In this document: one piece after another, positions 8,032 through 17,568 of the stretch
How the letters are laid out: every line of letters starts with the position of its first letter
Position numbering within the stretch: position 1 is the first letter of the stretch
Made by a program: the position numbers and the translations under genes
NCBI GenBank assembly: GCA_903858185.1
Contig: CAIOHT010000051.1
Span: 1-51,118, forward strand
Source of the DNA: an uncultured Caulobacterales bacterium
GTDB taxonomy: Bacteria; Pseudomonadota; Alphaproteobacteria; Caulobacterales; Caulobacteraceae
Reading direction: 5' to 3'
DNA length: 51,118 bases
The notes under the pieces: model-generated
Database searches by the model: none
The model's input: the letters and a program-made list of their open reading frames with translations, nothing else
What the model was told of the DNA's origin: nothing

Positions 8032-9834
8032 TCAGAGAACCATCCGGGGGTCGGCGGCGTCCTCGATTTCCAGCTCGACGGCCTCGCGCCCCTGCCAGTC
8101 GTCGGGCTTGAGGCGACCGACGAAATGCATCGCGCCGCCACCGGCCATGATGCGCGCGCCCATCGCGGTTTCGCCCGCGCGCCAGGCGACGGCCTTGAGG
8201 CGCCCACCGGACGCATCCATCAGGGTACAGCGGATATGGCCGCCCTTGAGCATCATCGGCCGCTCGATCCGCGCATCGGCGACGGCGAATGTCGGCTCCG
8301 GATTGCCCGGACCGAACGGCGCCAGCCGCTGAAACTCGGTGTAGAGCGCGCGGGTCGCGCCCCCTGGACTGACCAGGGCGTCGATCTCGATGGCGTCCAG
8401 CCCCGCCGCCTCGACCATCTCGCCCGCCAGACGCTCGCACAGGAAGGCGCGCAGGTCCGGAATGGCAGAGGGCCGGATCGTCAGACCGGCCGCCATGGCG
8501 TGCCCGCCGCCAGCCAGCAGCAGCCCCTCGTCGAACGCCGCCTGCACGGCCCGACCGAGGTTCACGCCCGGCTGCGAGCGTCCCGAACCCTTGCCGGTAT
8601 CGGAGGGTCGGTCGATACCGATAACCACGACCGGCTTGCGATAGCGCTCGCGCAGCCGCGCGGCCGCGATCCCGACGACGCCCGGATGCCAGCCGTCACC
8701 GGCGACCACAATGGCCGGCGCGTCCGGGTCGAAATTGCTGTCGCGCTCGATCGCCAGCACGGCCTCGTCGATCACGCCCTTTTCGACGTCCTTGCGGCTG
8801 GCGTTGAGCGCATCGAGCTGTTCGGCCAGATCGCGCGCCTCTTCCGGATCGTCGGTCGAGAGCAGCCGGGCGCCCAGGTCGGACCGGCCGATCCTGCCGC
8901 CGGCGTTGATCCGGGGCCCCAGAATGAAGCCGGCATGAAACGTCGTGGCCGGTCCCTGCGCCTTGGCCACGTCGAGCAGGGCCTTGAGCCCGGGATTGGC
9001 CCAGGCGGACATGGTTCGCAGGCCCTGGGCGGCGATGGCCCGGTTGAAGCCGGTGAGGCTGGTGACGTCGCAGACCGCGCCCATCGCCGCCAGGTCGAGC
9101 CACTGGCGAATGTCGGGCTCCGGACGGTCCTGGAACAGCCCCCGGCGCCTCGCCTCGCGGTTCAGCGCGGCCAGCAGCACGAAGGTGACCCCGGCGGCGG
9201 CCAGATGCCCCTGCCCCGAGGTGTCGTCGGGCCGGTTCGGATTGACCAGCGCCGCCGCCGGGGGCTGCTCGCCCCGCATGAGGTGATGATCGATCACGAC
9301 GATATCGAGGCCGATATCCCGCGCGGCGATCAGGGCGTCATGTGCCGCCGCGCCGCAGTCGACGGTGACCACCAGATCGGCGCCCTGGGCCTGCAGGTGG
9401 CGGAAGGCCGCCGGACTTGGGCCGTAGCCTTCGATGATCCTGTCCGGGACATAGATCGCCAGCTCACGCCCCATGGCCCGGAACCAGCGCACCAGCTGCG
9501 CGGCGCTGGAGGCGCCGTCCACGTCATAGTCGGCGAACACGGCCGTCGGCCGGCCGGTTTCGACGGCGTCCACCAGGATGCTGGCCGCCAGATCCATGTC
9601 TGCAAAGGTCGAGGGATCGGGGAACTGCGCCTTCAGCGTCGGCGTCAGGTAGTTGGCGGCCCCGTCGGCATCGATGCCGCGCGCGGCGAGCGCCCGCGCC
9701 AGCGGCTCGCTCAGGTCATGGCGCAGCTGATGCTCCCGCACGAGGGCGGCGTCGGCGGGACGTCGGCGCCAGGCCCGCCCGGACAGCGAGCGGCGCACAT
9801 CGAGGAAGCCGGCCTCGATCGCGCCGTCAGCCAT
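8032..9834 (-). CDS. recJ: Single-stranded-DNA-specific exonuclease RecJ
   Basis: A 600-residue RecJ, the 5'-to-3' single-strand DNA exonuclease of recombination and mismatch repair. The DHH phosphoesterase motifs are intact: DYDVDG (102-107), DCG (159-161) and DHH (182-184). The C-terminal DHHA1 domain ends with the glycine-rich GGGHAMAAGLT segment and an OB-fold region. The length is typical. The ATG at 9834 lies only 2 nt after the glpX stop codon, so it is the last gene of the aminotransferase-hom-glpX-recJ operon; the open frame upstream overlaps glpX and is not used. Confidence 0.95.
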   Translation of the reverse strand: MADGAIEAGFLDVRRSLSGRAWRRRPADAALVREHQLRHDLSEPLARALAARGIDADGAANYLTPTLKAQFPDPSTFADMDLAASILVDAVETGRPTAVFADYDVDGASSAAQLVRWFRAMGRELAIYVPDRIIEGYGPSPAAFRHLQAQGADLVVTVDCGAAAHDALIAARDIGLDIVVIDHHLMRGEQPPAAALVNPNRPDDTSGQGHLAAAGVTFVLLAALNREARRRGLFQDRPEPDIRQWLDLAAMGAVCDVTSLTGFNRAIAAQGLRTMSAWANPGLKALLDVAKAQGPATTFHAGFILGPRINAGGRIGRSDLGARLLSTDDPEEARDLAEQLDALNASRKDVEKGVIDEAVLAIERDSNFDPDAPAIVVAGDGWHPGVVGIAAARLRERYRKPVVVIGIDRPSDTGKGSGRSQPGVNLGRAVQAAFDEGLLLAGGGHAMAAGLTIRPSAIPDLRAFLCERLAGEMVEAAGLDAIEIDALVSPGGATRALYTEFQRLAPFGPGNPEPTFAVADARIERPMMLKGGHIRCTLMDASGGRLKAVAWRAGETAMGARIMAGGGAMHFVGRLKPDDWQGREAVELEIEDAADPRMVL

Positions 9835-9836
9835 GG

Positions 9837-10790
9837 TCAGAGCGGCCGCTTCATCCGCACTTCGCGCACGGTGCGGGTCGAGGAGTTCATGACCAGGGTG
9901 TGGGTGTGGACAAAGCCACCCTCCAGACGGACCCCGTCGAGCAGCGCGCCGTTGGTCACGCCGGTCATGGCGAAGATGGCGTCGGCGCGAACGATCTCGC
10001 CCAGCACATACTTGCGGTCCAGATCGGTGATGCCCCACTTGGCGGCGCGGCTGCGCTCGTCGTTGTTGCGGAACACGAGGCGGCCCTGGAACTGGCCACC
10101 AACGCACTTCAGCGCCGCGCAGGCCAGCACGCCCTCGGGTGCGCCGCCCTGGCCGATATAGAGGTCCACGCCCGTCTCGGGATCGGCGGTGTTGATCACG
10201 CCGGCCACGTCGCCGTCGGTGATCAGATAGACGCGCGCGCCGACGGACCGCAGGCTGTTGATGATCTCGGCGTGCCGCGGGCGGTCCAGCACGCAGACGG
10301 TGATCTGGTCGGGCTCCACGCCCTTGGCCTTGGCCAGCGCCTTGACGTTGTCGGCGGGCGACGCATCCAGATCGATCACACCCTCGGCGTAGCCGGGACC
10401 GCAGGCGATCTTGTCCATGTAGGTGTCCGGCGCGTTCAGCAGGGTCCCGGCGGGCGCCCAGGCCATCACGGCCAGGGCATTGGCCATGGCCTTGGCGGTC
10501 AGCGTCGTGCCTTCGAGCGGGTCCAGCGCAATGTCCACGCGCGGGCCTTTGCCGGTGCCGACCTTCTCTCCGATGTAGAGCATCGGCGCCTCGTCGCGCT
10601 CGCCCTCGCCGATGACGATCTCGCCGTCGATCGACAGTTCGTTCAGCGCATTGCGCATCGCGTCCACGGCGGCCTGATCGGCATCCTTCTCGTCGCCGCG
10701 GCCCACGAGGCCCCAGGCGGCGATCGCTGCGGCTTCAGTCACACGGACCGCGTCAAGAACCAGTCCCCGGTCCAGCGTCTCGGAACTCAT
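9837..10790 (-). CDS. glpX: Class II fructose-1,6-bisphosphatase
   Basis: This 317-residue protein hydrolyses fructose 1,6-bisphosphate to fructose 6-phosphate in gluconeogenesis. Class II signatures are visible: GEGERDEAP (61-69) and the metal-binding DPLEGTT (90-96). The later GQGGAPEGVLACAALK region carries the substrate-binding site. The length matches GlpX proteins. It starts with ATG 54 nt after hom and ends 2 nt before recJ. The hom-glpX-recJ order recurs in alphaproteobacteria, so the grouping of amino-acid, sugar and repair genes is inherited rather than local. Confidence 0.95.
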   Translation of the reverse strand: MSSETLDRGLVLDAVRVTEAAAIAAWGLVGRGDEKDADQAAVDAMRNALNELSIDGEIVIGEGERDEAPMLYIGEKVGTGKGPRVDIALDPLEGTTLTAKAMANALAVMAWAPAGTLLNAPDTYMDKIACGPGYAEGVIDLDASPADNVKALAKAKGVEPDQITVCVLDRPRHAEIINSLRSVGARVYLITDGDVAGVINTADPETGVDLYIGQGGAPEGVLACAALKCVGGQFQGRLVFRNNDERSRAAKWGITDLDRKYVLGEIVRADAIFAMTGVTNGALLDGVRLEGGFVHTHTLVMNSSTRTVREVRMKRPL

Positions 10791-10844
10791 GAAAGTCAGT
10801 CTCCCGGCCCTGTCAGGGCTCTCTCCGCTATTGTCGGAGGATTC

Positions 10845-12134
10845 TCAAATGCGCGCGATGCGCAACAGCCGCGGACGCTCTAGCACGGCCGGCAGCTTTT
10901 CGATGCGGTTTATCGCGTCCGTCAGGACCGACTCGGCGATGGCGTGGGTGGTCAGCACGATCGGCACGCCGCCCGCGTCCTCCACAGGCTTCTGCAGGAA
11001 GCTGTCGATCGACACGCCGCACTCGGCCAGGGTCTCGGACACGGCGGCGATGACGCCGGCCTGGTCCTTCACCAGCAGCCGAAGATAGGCCTTGCCGACC
11101 CGGCGCGTCGGAGCGACCGCCACGAACGGCTTGAGCTGGCCCGCCGGGCGCTGGAACACCGGCCGCGTGGGCAGGGTCATGACGTCGGCGATGTCGGCGG
11201 CCACTGCTGCGGCGGTCGGGCCCGCGCCGGCGCCCGGCCCCTGGATGAAGATCCGGCCGATCCGCGTGCCCTCGATGAACAGCGCGTTGAGCGCCCCGCG
11301 GGTCTCGGCCAGCGGATGCCCCTGCGCGACCAGCGAGGGATGAACGCGAACGGCCACGCCGTCGGCTGTGCGATCCGCCGAGGCGATCAGCCGGATGCGA
11401 TAGCCGAGGTCCTTGGCCAGCCGGATATCGAGCAGGTCGACCTGGTCGATGCCCTCGATCTCGGCGGCGGCGTAGTTCGGCGCGCAGCCAAACGCCAGTG
11501 CCGCCAGGATCGTCACCTTGTGCGCCGCATCGAAGCCGCCGACGTCCATCGTCGGGTCGGCCTCGGCGTAGCCCATGCGCTGGGCCTCGGCGAGCACGTC
11601 GGCGAACGAGGCGCCGCGCTGCTCCATCTCGCTGAGGATGAAGTTGCAGGTGCCGTTGAGGATGCCGGCCACGCCGACCACATCGTCGCCGACCATGGCC
11701 TCGCGCAGCATCTTCACCGCCGGAGTGCCGCCCATGACGGCGGCTTCGAACAGCAGCGGCACGCCGGCGGCTTCAGCCAGTGCCGCCAGTTCCGCGCCAT
11801 GCTCGGCGATCAGGGCCTTGTTGGCGGTGACGACCGGCTTGCCGGCCTTCAGCGCCGCCTCGACGGCCGCCTTGGCCGGGCCGTCCGACCCGCCGACCAG
11901 CTCCACGAAGATGTCCGTATCCGGCGAGGTCGCCAGCGCCACAGGATCGTCGAACCAGGGAATGGCGGCGATATCGATGCTGCGCGGCCGCGACCGCGAG
12001 CGGGCGGTCACGCCGGTGATCACCGCCCTGCCCCCGGCGGGCGCGAAGTCCGGCCGCTCGGCGAGAAACTGCAGCAGCCCGCCGCCAACAGTGCCGAGCC
12101 CGGCGACCCCGATCTTCCAGGTACGCGGGCTCAT
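10845..12134 (-). CDS. hom: Homoserine dehydrogenase
   Basis: The 429-residue enzyme reduces aspartate semialdehyde to homoserine with NAD(P)H, a step to threonine and methionine. The N-terminal Rossmann motif GLGTVGGG is at 12-19, VTANKALI and ILNGTCNFIL mark the catalytic domain, and a C-terminal ACT domain (from about 350, LRLLVKDQAGVIAAVSETLA) suggests threonine feedback. Length and domain order are as usual. Its ATG overlaps the aminotransferase stop by 4 nt (ATGA), indicating translational coupling. Confidence 0.96.
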   Translation of the reverse strand: MSPRTWKIGVAGLGTVGGGLLQFLAERPDFAPAGGRAVITGVTARSRSRPRSIDIAAIPWFDDPVALATSPDTDIFVELVGGSDGPAKAAVEAALKAGKPVVTANKALIAEHGAELAALAEAAGVPLLFEAAVMGGTPAVKMLREAMVGDDVVGVAGILNGTCNFILSEMEQRGASFADVLAEAQRMGYAEADPTMDVGGFDAAHKVTILAALAFGCAPNYAAAEIEGIDQVDLLDIRLAKDLGYRIRLIASADRTADGVAVRVHPSLVAQGHPLAETRGALNALFIEGTRIGRIFIQGPGAGAGPTAAAVAADIADVMTLPTRPVFQRPAGQLKPFVAVAPTRRVGKAYLRLLVKDQAGVIAAVSETLAECGVSIDSFLQKPVEDAGGVPIVLTTHAIAESVLTDAINRIEKLPAVLERPRLLRIARI

Positions 12135-13351
12135 TGGGCGGCCACCGCGTTGTGGGCCTTGCCCAGGATGCGGTCGGAGTCAGCGAGGAACTTCTTCACG
12201 TTGCGGGCCGCCTGTCTGATGCGGTGTTCATTTTCGACCAGGCCGATGCGGACATAGCCCTCGCCATACTCGCCGAACCCGGAGCCCGGCGCCACGGCGA
12301 CGCCCGCCTCCTCGATCAGCATCCGCGAGAACTGCATCGAGCTGACGTCCTTGTAGGGCTCAGGCAGCTTCGCCCAGGCGAACATCGAAGCCGGCGGCGC
12401 GGGAATGTCCCAGCCCGCGCGCTTCATGCTGCTGACCAGGGTGTCGCGGCGGCCCTTGTAGATATTGCGGATCTCCTCGACGCAGTCCTGCGGGCCGTTC
12501 AGGGCCGTCGCAGCCGCCACCTGGATCGGCAGGAACGCGCCATAGTCGAGATACGATTTCACCCGGGCCAGCGCTGCGCACATCCGGGCGTTGCCGACCA
12601 CCATGCCGACACGCCAGCCGGCCATGGCGTAGGTCTTGGACAGACTGTTGACCTCGACCGCCAGGTCCTTGGCACCCTCCACCTGCAGGATCGACGGCGG
12701 CGGATTGTTGTCGAAATAGATCTCCGAATAGGCGACGTCGGAGATGATCAGCAGATCATGCTGCTTCGCCAGCTTCACCGCGTCGCGGTAGAAATCCAGG
12801 TCGACCCACTGGGCCGTCGGGTTCGACGGATAGCTCAGGATCAGGATGCTCGGCGGGGGTGCGGAGTGTTTCACGGCGCGGCTGATGCCCGCCAGGTACT
12901 CTTCCGGCGACAGCGCGGGCACGTGGCGGATCACGCCGCCGGCCATGATGAAACCGAAGGCGTGGATCGGATAGGCGGGGTTGGGGCAGATGATCACATC
13001 GCCAGGCGCGGTCAGGGCGTTCGCCAGGTTGGCGAAGCCTTCCTTTGAGCCCAGGGTCGCGACGACCTCGGTGTCGGGGTTCAGCTTCACGCCGTAGCGA
13101 CGGTCATAATAGCCGGCCATCGCGCGGCGCAGGCCTATGACACCCTTGGAGGCGGAATACCGCCCGGCCTTGGGATCGCGGGCGGTCTCGATCAGCTTCT
13201 CGACGATATGGGGCGGAGTCGGCATGTCGGGATTGCCCATGCCGAAGTCGATGATGTCCGTGCCCTCGGCCCGCAGCTTGGCCTTGATGCGGTTCACTTC
13301 CTCGAAGACGTAGGGCGGCAGACGCCGGATACGGTGGAACTCGGTGGTCAT
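12131..13351 (-). CDS. Class I/II aminotransferase (AlaC / LL-DAP aminotransferase-like)
   Basis: A 406-residue fold-type I PLP aminotransferase. The PLP lysine is Lys239 in SLSKTYAMAGWRVG, with SYPSNPTAQ at about 173-181 and the cofactor aspartate in IISDVAY. It resembles the AlaC group of pyruvate/glutamate-alanine transaminases that is common in alphaproteobacteria, often upstream of hom; a different amino donor or acceptor is possible. It is the first gene of the four-gene leftward operon. A bulged hairpin (GGATAGCCCC with GGGGCCATATCC, 13403-13428) lies in its leader. Confidence 0.88.
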   Translation of the reverse strand: MTTEFHRIRRLPPYVFEEVNRIKAKLRAEGTDIIDFGMGNPDMPTPPHIVEKLIETARDPKAGRYSASKGVIGLRRAMAGYYDRRYGVKLNPDTEVVATLGSKEGFANLANALTAPGDVIICPNPAYPIHAFGFIMAGGVIRHVPALSPEEYLAGISRAVKHSAPPPSILILSYPSNPTAQWVDLDFYRDAVKLAKQHDLLIISDVAYSEIYFDNNPPPSILQVEGAKDLAVEVNSLSKTYAMAGWRVGMVVGNARMCAALARVKSYLDYGAFLPIQVAAATALNGPQDCVEEIRNIYKGRRDTLVSSMKRAGWDIPAPPASMFAWAKLPEPYKDVSSMQFSRMLIEEAGVAVAPGSGFGEYGEGYVRIGLVENEHRIRQAARNVKKFLADSDRILGKAHNAVAAQ

Positions 13352-13467
13352 TTAGGGGCTCTCTGCGCCATCGGCGGCGCGCTGGGAGCGGATGTCGCGC
13401 ATGGATAGCCCCCTGCGGGGCCATATCCAAGCGGGTTCAGGGAATATCTTGCCTCCGCCGCGCCGGC

Positions 13468-13929
13468 TTACCTCGGCGACGGAGGCGGAGTAGCTCGCTT
13501 GCGCAGGGCGCGGGCATAGGCTTCCGACTCGGCCATCTCGGCGTCGGTCGGGGCCTTCAGGTCGAGCGGGTTGGCTTCGGCGCGTGCGCGGGCCTCGAAG
13601 GCCTCGGTGGCCGACAGGCTCCAGGTGTCTTCGGCGGCGGTGCGGCTGGTGTAGAGACCCTCGGCCTCCTGGTCCTCAATCGCCGCCTTCCAGGCGGCGG
13701 CGTTACGCACGTCCTCGGGAATGTCGGGGATCCCGGCGAAGGTCGGCCACGGTCCCGGGTTGTTCAGCACGGCCGCAACGGCAGGCGCCGCAGCGGACTT
13801 CGGATCAAGCGCAGCGTTCGCGCCGGGCTCGAGTTCCGGCAGACCGGCGCAGGCCGTCAGCCCGCTCGTCACGCTCGCCAGGAGCGTCAGCCGGGCCGTT
13901 CGCCAGAAAGTTCTCGTATCGGCGTTCAT
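13468..13929 (-). CDS. Hypothetical lipoprotein
   Basis: A 153-residue protein that I do not recognise. It has a lipoprotein signal: a basic start, a hydrophobic stretch (LTLLASVTSGL) and lipobox LTAC with Cys27, so it is probably anchored in an outer or inner membrane. The mature part has the short conserved-looking motif WPTFAGIPDIPEDVRNAAAW, then an acidic, alanine-rich likely helical region and a proline-rich tail. It is divergent from phaC with 77 nt between the starts and may share a promoter region with it. Proteins with this WPTFAGIP motif occur as unnamed lipoproteins in Caulobacterales, as far as I can judge. Confidence 0.75.
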   Translation of the reverse strand: MNADTRTFWRTARLTLLASVTSGLTACAGLPELEPGANAALDPKSAAAPAVAAVLNNPGPWPTFAGIPDIPEDVRNAAAWKAAIEDQEAEGLYTSRTAAEDTWSLSATEAFEARARAEANPLDLKAPTDAEMAESEAYARALRKRATPPPSPR

Positions 13930-14006
13930 CTTGGGTCCGGTCTTATGCCATGATCGGGTTCAGCGGAAGGGCGCGAGACGTCCACGCACCCGGGAAGGAA
14001 CGCGGT

Positions 14007-15965
14007 ATGGCCGGCACGAGCAGCAAGACCCCTGCAAAAAAGGCAGCGCCGAAGAAGGCTGCGCCGAAGAAGCCGGCGGCCCCGAAGGCCGCCCGGGCCC
14101 CCGAGCAGCCCGCCGCCGCCGAGGCGCCGAAAGCCGCGCCAGCCCAGCCGGACTGGGCTTCCGCCGCTGATCCGGCTGCATTCCTGTCATCCGATCAGCG
14201 CGAGGCCCTCGAAAAGCTGTCCGCCAATCTCGCTCGCGCGGCGGTCACCGCCCAGGGCGCGATCGCCGAGGCGGCGCTGCGCCAGGCCGACAGCCCGGCG
14301 GCCCTCAGCACGGATCCGTTTCATGTGGCCCCGGCCCTGACCGACGTCATGGGCCGACTCGCCGCCCAGCCTGACCGGCTGCTGCGCGCCCAGGCCGACC
14401 TGTTCTCGCGCTACCTCGACCTCTGGCAGACGACGGCACGCCGCATGGGCGGCGAACAGGTCGAGCCGGTCGTCGTGCCGTCCAAGGGCGACAAGCGCTT
14501 CAACGATCCCGAATGGGGCGCACATCCGGTCTACGACGTGATGAAGCAGTCCTACCTGCTGACCAGCGGCTGGCTGAACGAGCTGATCGCCGACGTCGAC
14601 GGCGTCGACCCGCTGGAAAAGCGCCGCGTCGAGTTCTTCATCAAGATGCTGACGGACGCGATCTCGCCGTCCAACTTCCTGCTGTCCAATCCGGCGGCGC
14701 TGAAGGAAGCCATGACCAGCGGCGGCGAAAGCCTCGTGCGCGGCATGGAGAACTTCGCCGCCGACCTCGAGCGCGGCGGCGGCCAACTGGCGATCAGCCA
14801 GACCGACATGGAGCAGTTCATCGTCGGTGAGAACGTCGCGACCGCGCCGGGCAAGGTCGTCTACCAGAACGACATCCTGCAGCTGCTGCAGTTCGCCCCG
14901 ACGACGGAACAGGTGCGCGAGATCCCGCTGCTGCTGTTCACGCCCTGGATCAACAAGTTCTACATCACCGACCTGCGGCCCGATAACAGCCTGATCCGCT
15001 GGCTGACCGGCCAGGGCTTCAGCGTGTTCGTCACCAGCTGGGTCAATCCGGACGAGACGCTCGCGGCCAAGACCTTCGAGGACTACCTGGTCGAGGGCAT
15101 CTATGACGCCACGACCCAGGTGATGAAGCAGTGCGGCACAGACCGCGTGAACACGGTCGGCTACTGCATCGGCGGCACCCTGCTGTCCTGCGCCCTCGCC
15201 CACATGGCGGCCAAGGGCGACAAGCGGATCCAGTCCGCGACCTTCTTCGCGGCCCAGCAGGACTTCGAGGAGGCGGGCGACCTGAAGCTGTTCGTCGACG
15301 ACGCCTGGCTCAAGTCGATCGAGGAGACCATGGACCAGTCGGGCGGCTTCCTGCCCGGCAAGTCGATGGCCGACACCTTCAATTCGTTGCGCGGCAACGA
15401 CCTGATCTGGTCGTTCTTCGTCAACAACTACCTGATGGGCAAGGAGCCCAAGCCCTTCGACCTGCTGTTCTGGAACAGCGACCAGACGCGCATGCCCAAG
15501 GCCCTGCACCTGTTCTATCTGCGCAACTTCTACAAGGACAATGCCCTGTCGAAGGGTGAACTGACCCTGGCCGGCGAAAGGCTGGACCTGAAGAAGGTGC
15601 AGACCCCGATCTACGTCCAGTCCTCGCGCGACGACCATATCGCGCCGTTCAGGAGCATCTATCGCGGGGCGAAACTGTTTGGCGGGCCGGTGAAGTTCAC
15701 CATGGCCGGCAGCGGCCACATCGCCGGCGTGATCAACCACCCGGACGCCAAGAAGTACCAGCACTGGACCAACGGCGCCCTCCCCGCGACGGTCGCCGAA
15801 TGGCAGGCCGGCGCGGTCGAACACCCTGGCAGCTGGTGGCCGCACTGGGCGGCGTGGCTCAATGAGCGCTCCGGCGACATGGTGCCAGCGCGCGATCCAT
15901 CAAACGGCCCGCTCGGCAAGCCGCTGGAGGACGCGCCGGGGAGCTTCGTGAAGGTGCGGAGCTAG
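14007..15965 (+). CDS. phaC: Class I poly(3-hydroxyalkanoate) synthase PhaC
   Basis: A 652-residue class I PHA synthase that polymerises (R)-3-hydroxyacyl-CoA into storage granules. The lipase-like box GYCIGG (385-390) has the catalytic Cys387; Asp543 in RDDHIAP and His571 in SGHIAG complete the triad. The alpha/beta-hydrolase core begins near residue 300, after the PhaC N-terminal domain. The first 48 residues are a Lys/Ala/Pro-rich tail unlike the rest. ATG at 14007 follows GGGAAGGAA at good spacing; the frame is open upstream, without similarity. No phaA, phaB or phasin gene is adjacent. Confidence 0.95.
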   Translation: MAGTSSKTPAKKAAPKKAAPKKPAAPKAARAPEQPAAAEAPKAAPAQPDWASAADPAAFLSSDQREALEKLSANLARAAVTAQGAIAEAALRQADSPAALSTDPFHVAPALTDVMGRLAAQPDRLLRAQADLFSRYLDLWQTTARRMGGEQVEPVVVPSKGDKRFNDPEWGAHPVYDVMKQSYLLTSGWLNELIADVDGVDPLEKRRVEFFIKMLTDAISPSNFLLSNPAALKEAMTSGGESLVRGMENFAADLERGGGQLAISQTDMEQFIVGENVATAPGKVVYQNDILQLLQFAPTTEQVREIPLLLFTPWINKFYITDLRPDNSLIRWLTGQGFSVFVTSWVNPDETLAAKTFEDYLVEGIYDATTQVMKQCGTDRVNTVGYCIGGTLLSCALAHMAAKGDKRIQSATFFAAQQDFEEAGDLKLFVDDAWLKSIEETMDQSGGFLPGKSMADTFNSLRGNDLIWSFFVNNYLMGKEPKPFDLLFWNSDQTRMPKALHLFYLRNFYKDNALSKGELTLAGERLDLKKVQTPIYVQSSRDDHIAPFRSIYRGAKLFGGPVKFTMAGSGHIAGVINHPDAKKYQHWTNGALPATVAEWQAGAVEHPGSWWPHWAAWLNERSGDMVPARDPSNGPLGKPLEDAPGSFVKVRS

Positions 15966-15990
15966 AAAGGACTCCCGATACCAATCCTTC

Positions 15991-16017
15991 CGGGACAAGT
16001 CGGGACATTCACGGGAC
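15991..16017. repeat. Three CGGGAC hexamers at helical spacing
   Basis: CGGGAC occurs at 15991, 16001 and 16012, so spacing is 10 and 11 nt, about one DNA turn. It lies just after the phaC stop codon in a 191-nt gap between convergent genes that otherwise shows nothing. The meaning is unknown and it may be chance. Confidence 0.4.
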
Positions 16018-16156
16018 TCTCGCCCGAAATCGACGGGTGATCCGCGCCGCTGCCCCTCTGGTGGCCGTAAACTGTCGGCATGGCGAGCGACAGACACCAC
16101 CGCGCGGCCCCCTCTCCCCTTGCGTGAGAAGGACGGGCAGTGCGAGACTCAAGTAC

Positions 16157-16603
16157 CTACTTCAGCAATGCCAGTTCAAACTTCGGCCGATCCCAGCTGA
16201 TCCCGGCTCCGGGCGGCGAGACCCCGACCTCTACCGCGCCCATCTTGCGATAGAACCCCGTCGCCTCCGGATTGGCGCTGATCACCACCTTCGCAGCGCC
16301 CAGCGCCCGCGCCCGCCCTGCCATATGATCGAACAGGCGACGCCCAAGCCCGGTCCCCTGGCTGTCGTTGGCGGTGAAGAACAGGTCGAGTTCCTGGTCA
16401 TCGCCGTGCGGGATCAGAACGTAGAATCCGGCGACGCCATGGATCGTCTGGGCCAGCCAGACCTCGTGGTCGCCTTCCGGAACGGACCAGCCGGCGGCGA
16501 ACCCGAAGATCATCGCCCGGGCCGCCGGCCGCTGGTAGCCGTTGCTGCTGGCCATCATCGCCCGCAGGGCCGGCGTGTCCTCGGGCACAGCCCGCCGAAT
16601 CAT
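16157..16603 (-). CDS. GNAT family N-acetyltransferase
   Basis: A 148-residue GNAT acetyltransferase, distinct from the one at the window start. The acetyl-CoA motif is visible as QGTGLGRRLFDHM, preceded by the strand LDLFFTAND, and a late ATGFYRKMGA matches motif B. The substrate is unknown. I use the ATG at 16603, which overlaps the argC stop by one base (TGATG); a GTG three bases upstream is equally possible. The tight junction implies co-translation with argC, but that does not make it an arginine enzyme. Confidence 0.85.
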   Translation of the reverse strand: MIRRAVPEDTPALRAMMASSNGYQRPAARAMIFGFAAGWSVPEGDHEVWLAQTIHGVAGFYVLIPHGDDQELDLFFTANDSQGTGLGRRLFDHMAGRARALGAAKVVISANPEATGFYRKMGAVEVGVSPPGAGISWDRPKFELALLK

Positions 16604-17553
16604 CACAGCCCGGCGGCCTCGGGCAGGCCGAGCATCAGGTTGAGGTTCTGCACCGCGGCCCCGGACGCGCCCTTGCCGAGGTTGTCCAGCAGGGCCACCA
16701 GTCGCGCCTGCCGGCCGCTCTCGGATCCGAACACGAACAGCTTCATCCGGTTGGTGCCGTTCAAGCCTTCCGGGTCGAGCGTCTTCAACGCCTCGCAGTC
16801 GTTGATCGACGCCACCTCGACGAAGGCCTCGCCGCGATAATGTTCGGTCAGGGCCTCATGAAGCCGGGCCAGCGACGCGCCCGCGCCCAGAAAACCCAGG
16901 TGCAGGGGAACCTCCACCAGCATGCCCTGGGCGTAGCGACCGACCGACGGGCTGAACAGCGGCCGGGACAGCAGGCCGGACCGGACCTGGATCTCCGGCA
17001 CATGCTTGTGCTCCAGCCCGAGCCCGTAGATCCGGTACGGGACCGTCGTATAGGTCGCGCCGCCCTCATCCTCGAACTCGGCGATCATCGCCTTGCCGCC
17101 GCCGGAATAGCCGCTGATCGCATTGATGCTGACCGGATAGTCCGCCGGCATGATGCCGGCCTGCACCAGCGGCCGGATCAGGGCGATGGCGCCGGTCGAG
17201 TAGCAGCCGGGGTTCGACACCCGCGTCGCCGCCTGGATCGCCGCCCGCTGGTCCCTGTCCAGTTCGGGGAAGCCGAACGACCAGCCGTCGGCCGTGCGGT
17301 GCGCCGTCGAGGCGTCGATGACCTTGACCGCCGGGTTGCTGATCAGGCTGACGGCCTCGCGCGCGGCGTCGTCCGGCAGGCAGAGGATGACAGCGTCGGC
17401 AGCGTTGAGCAGCTCGGCCCGGGCATCGGCGTCCTTGCGGCGCTCCTCGGCGATCGACAGCAGCTCAAGGTCGGTGCGGCCGACCAGGCGCTCGCGGATC
17501 TGCAGGCCGGTGGTGCCGGCTTCGCCATCGATGAAGACCTTGGGGTTGGCCAT
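16603..17553 (-). CDS. argC: N-acetyl-gamma-glutamyl-phosphate reductase (type 2)
   Basis: The 316-residue enzyme reduces N-acetylglutamyl-phosphate to the semialdehyde in arginine synthesis. The catalytic cysteine is Cys117 in [11 protein letters not shown], the N-terminal nucleotide-binding motif is [11 protein letters not shown], and the [14 protein letters not shown] segment near 85-98 is typical. The short length marks the type 2 form rather than the roughly 340-residue type 1. It lies downstream of rplM-rpsI on the same strand but a strong terminator and a repeat separate them, so it likely has its own promoter. Confidence 0.95.
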   Translation of the reverse strand: MANPKVFIDGEAGTTGLQIRERLVGRTDLELLSIAEERRKDADARAELLNAADAVILCLPDDAAREAVSLISNPAVKVIDASTAHRTADGWSFGFPELDRDQRAAIQAATRVSNPGCYSTGAIALIRPLVQAGIMPADYPVSINAISGYSGGGKAMIAEFEDEGGATYTTVPYRIYGLGLEHKHVPEIQVRSGLLSRPLFSPSVGRYAQGMLVEVPLHLGFLGAGASLARLHEALTEHYRGEAFVEVASINDCEALKTLDPEGLNGTNRMKLFVFGSESGRQARLVALLDNLGKGASGAAVQNLNLMLGLPEAAGL

Positions 17554-17568
17554 CTGCTGTTTCCCTGC

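Noticed and set aside
8125..10161. 678-codon plus-strand open frame opposite recJ and glpX
   Set aside because: It covers two well-recognised genes on the other strand, its protein is Arg/Gly/His-rich as antisense frames in high-GC DNA are, and it has no family motif.
13403..13428. Hairpin GGATAGCCCC/GGGGCCATATCC as a terminator or riboswitch
   Set aside because: The stem has a bulge and no T-run follows; I note it in the aminotransferase entry only.
14187..15845. 552-codon minus-strand open frame inside phaC
   Set aside because: Exact antisense of the conserved synthase; no start signal or similarity.
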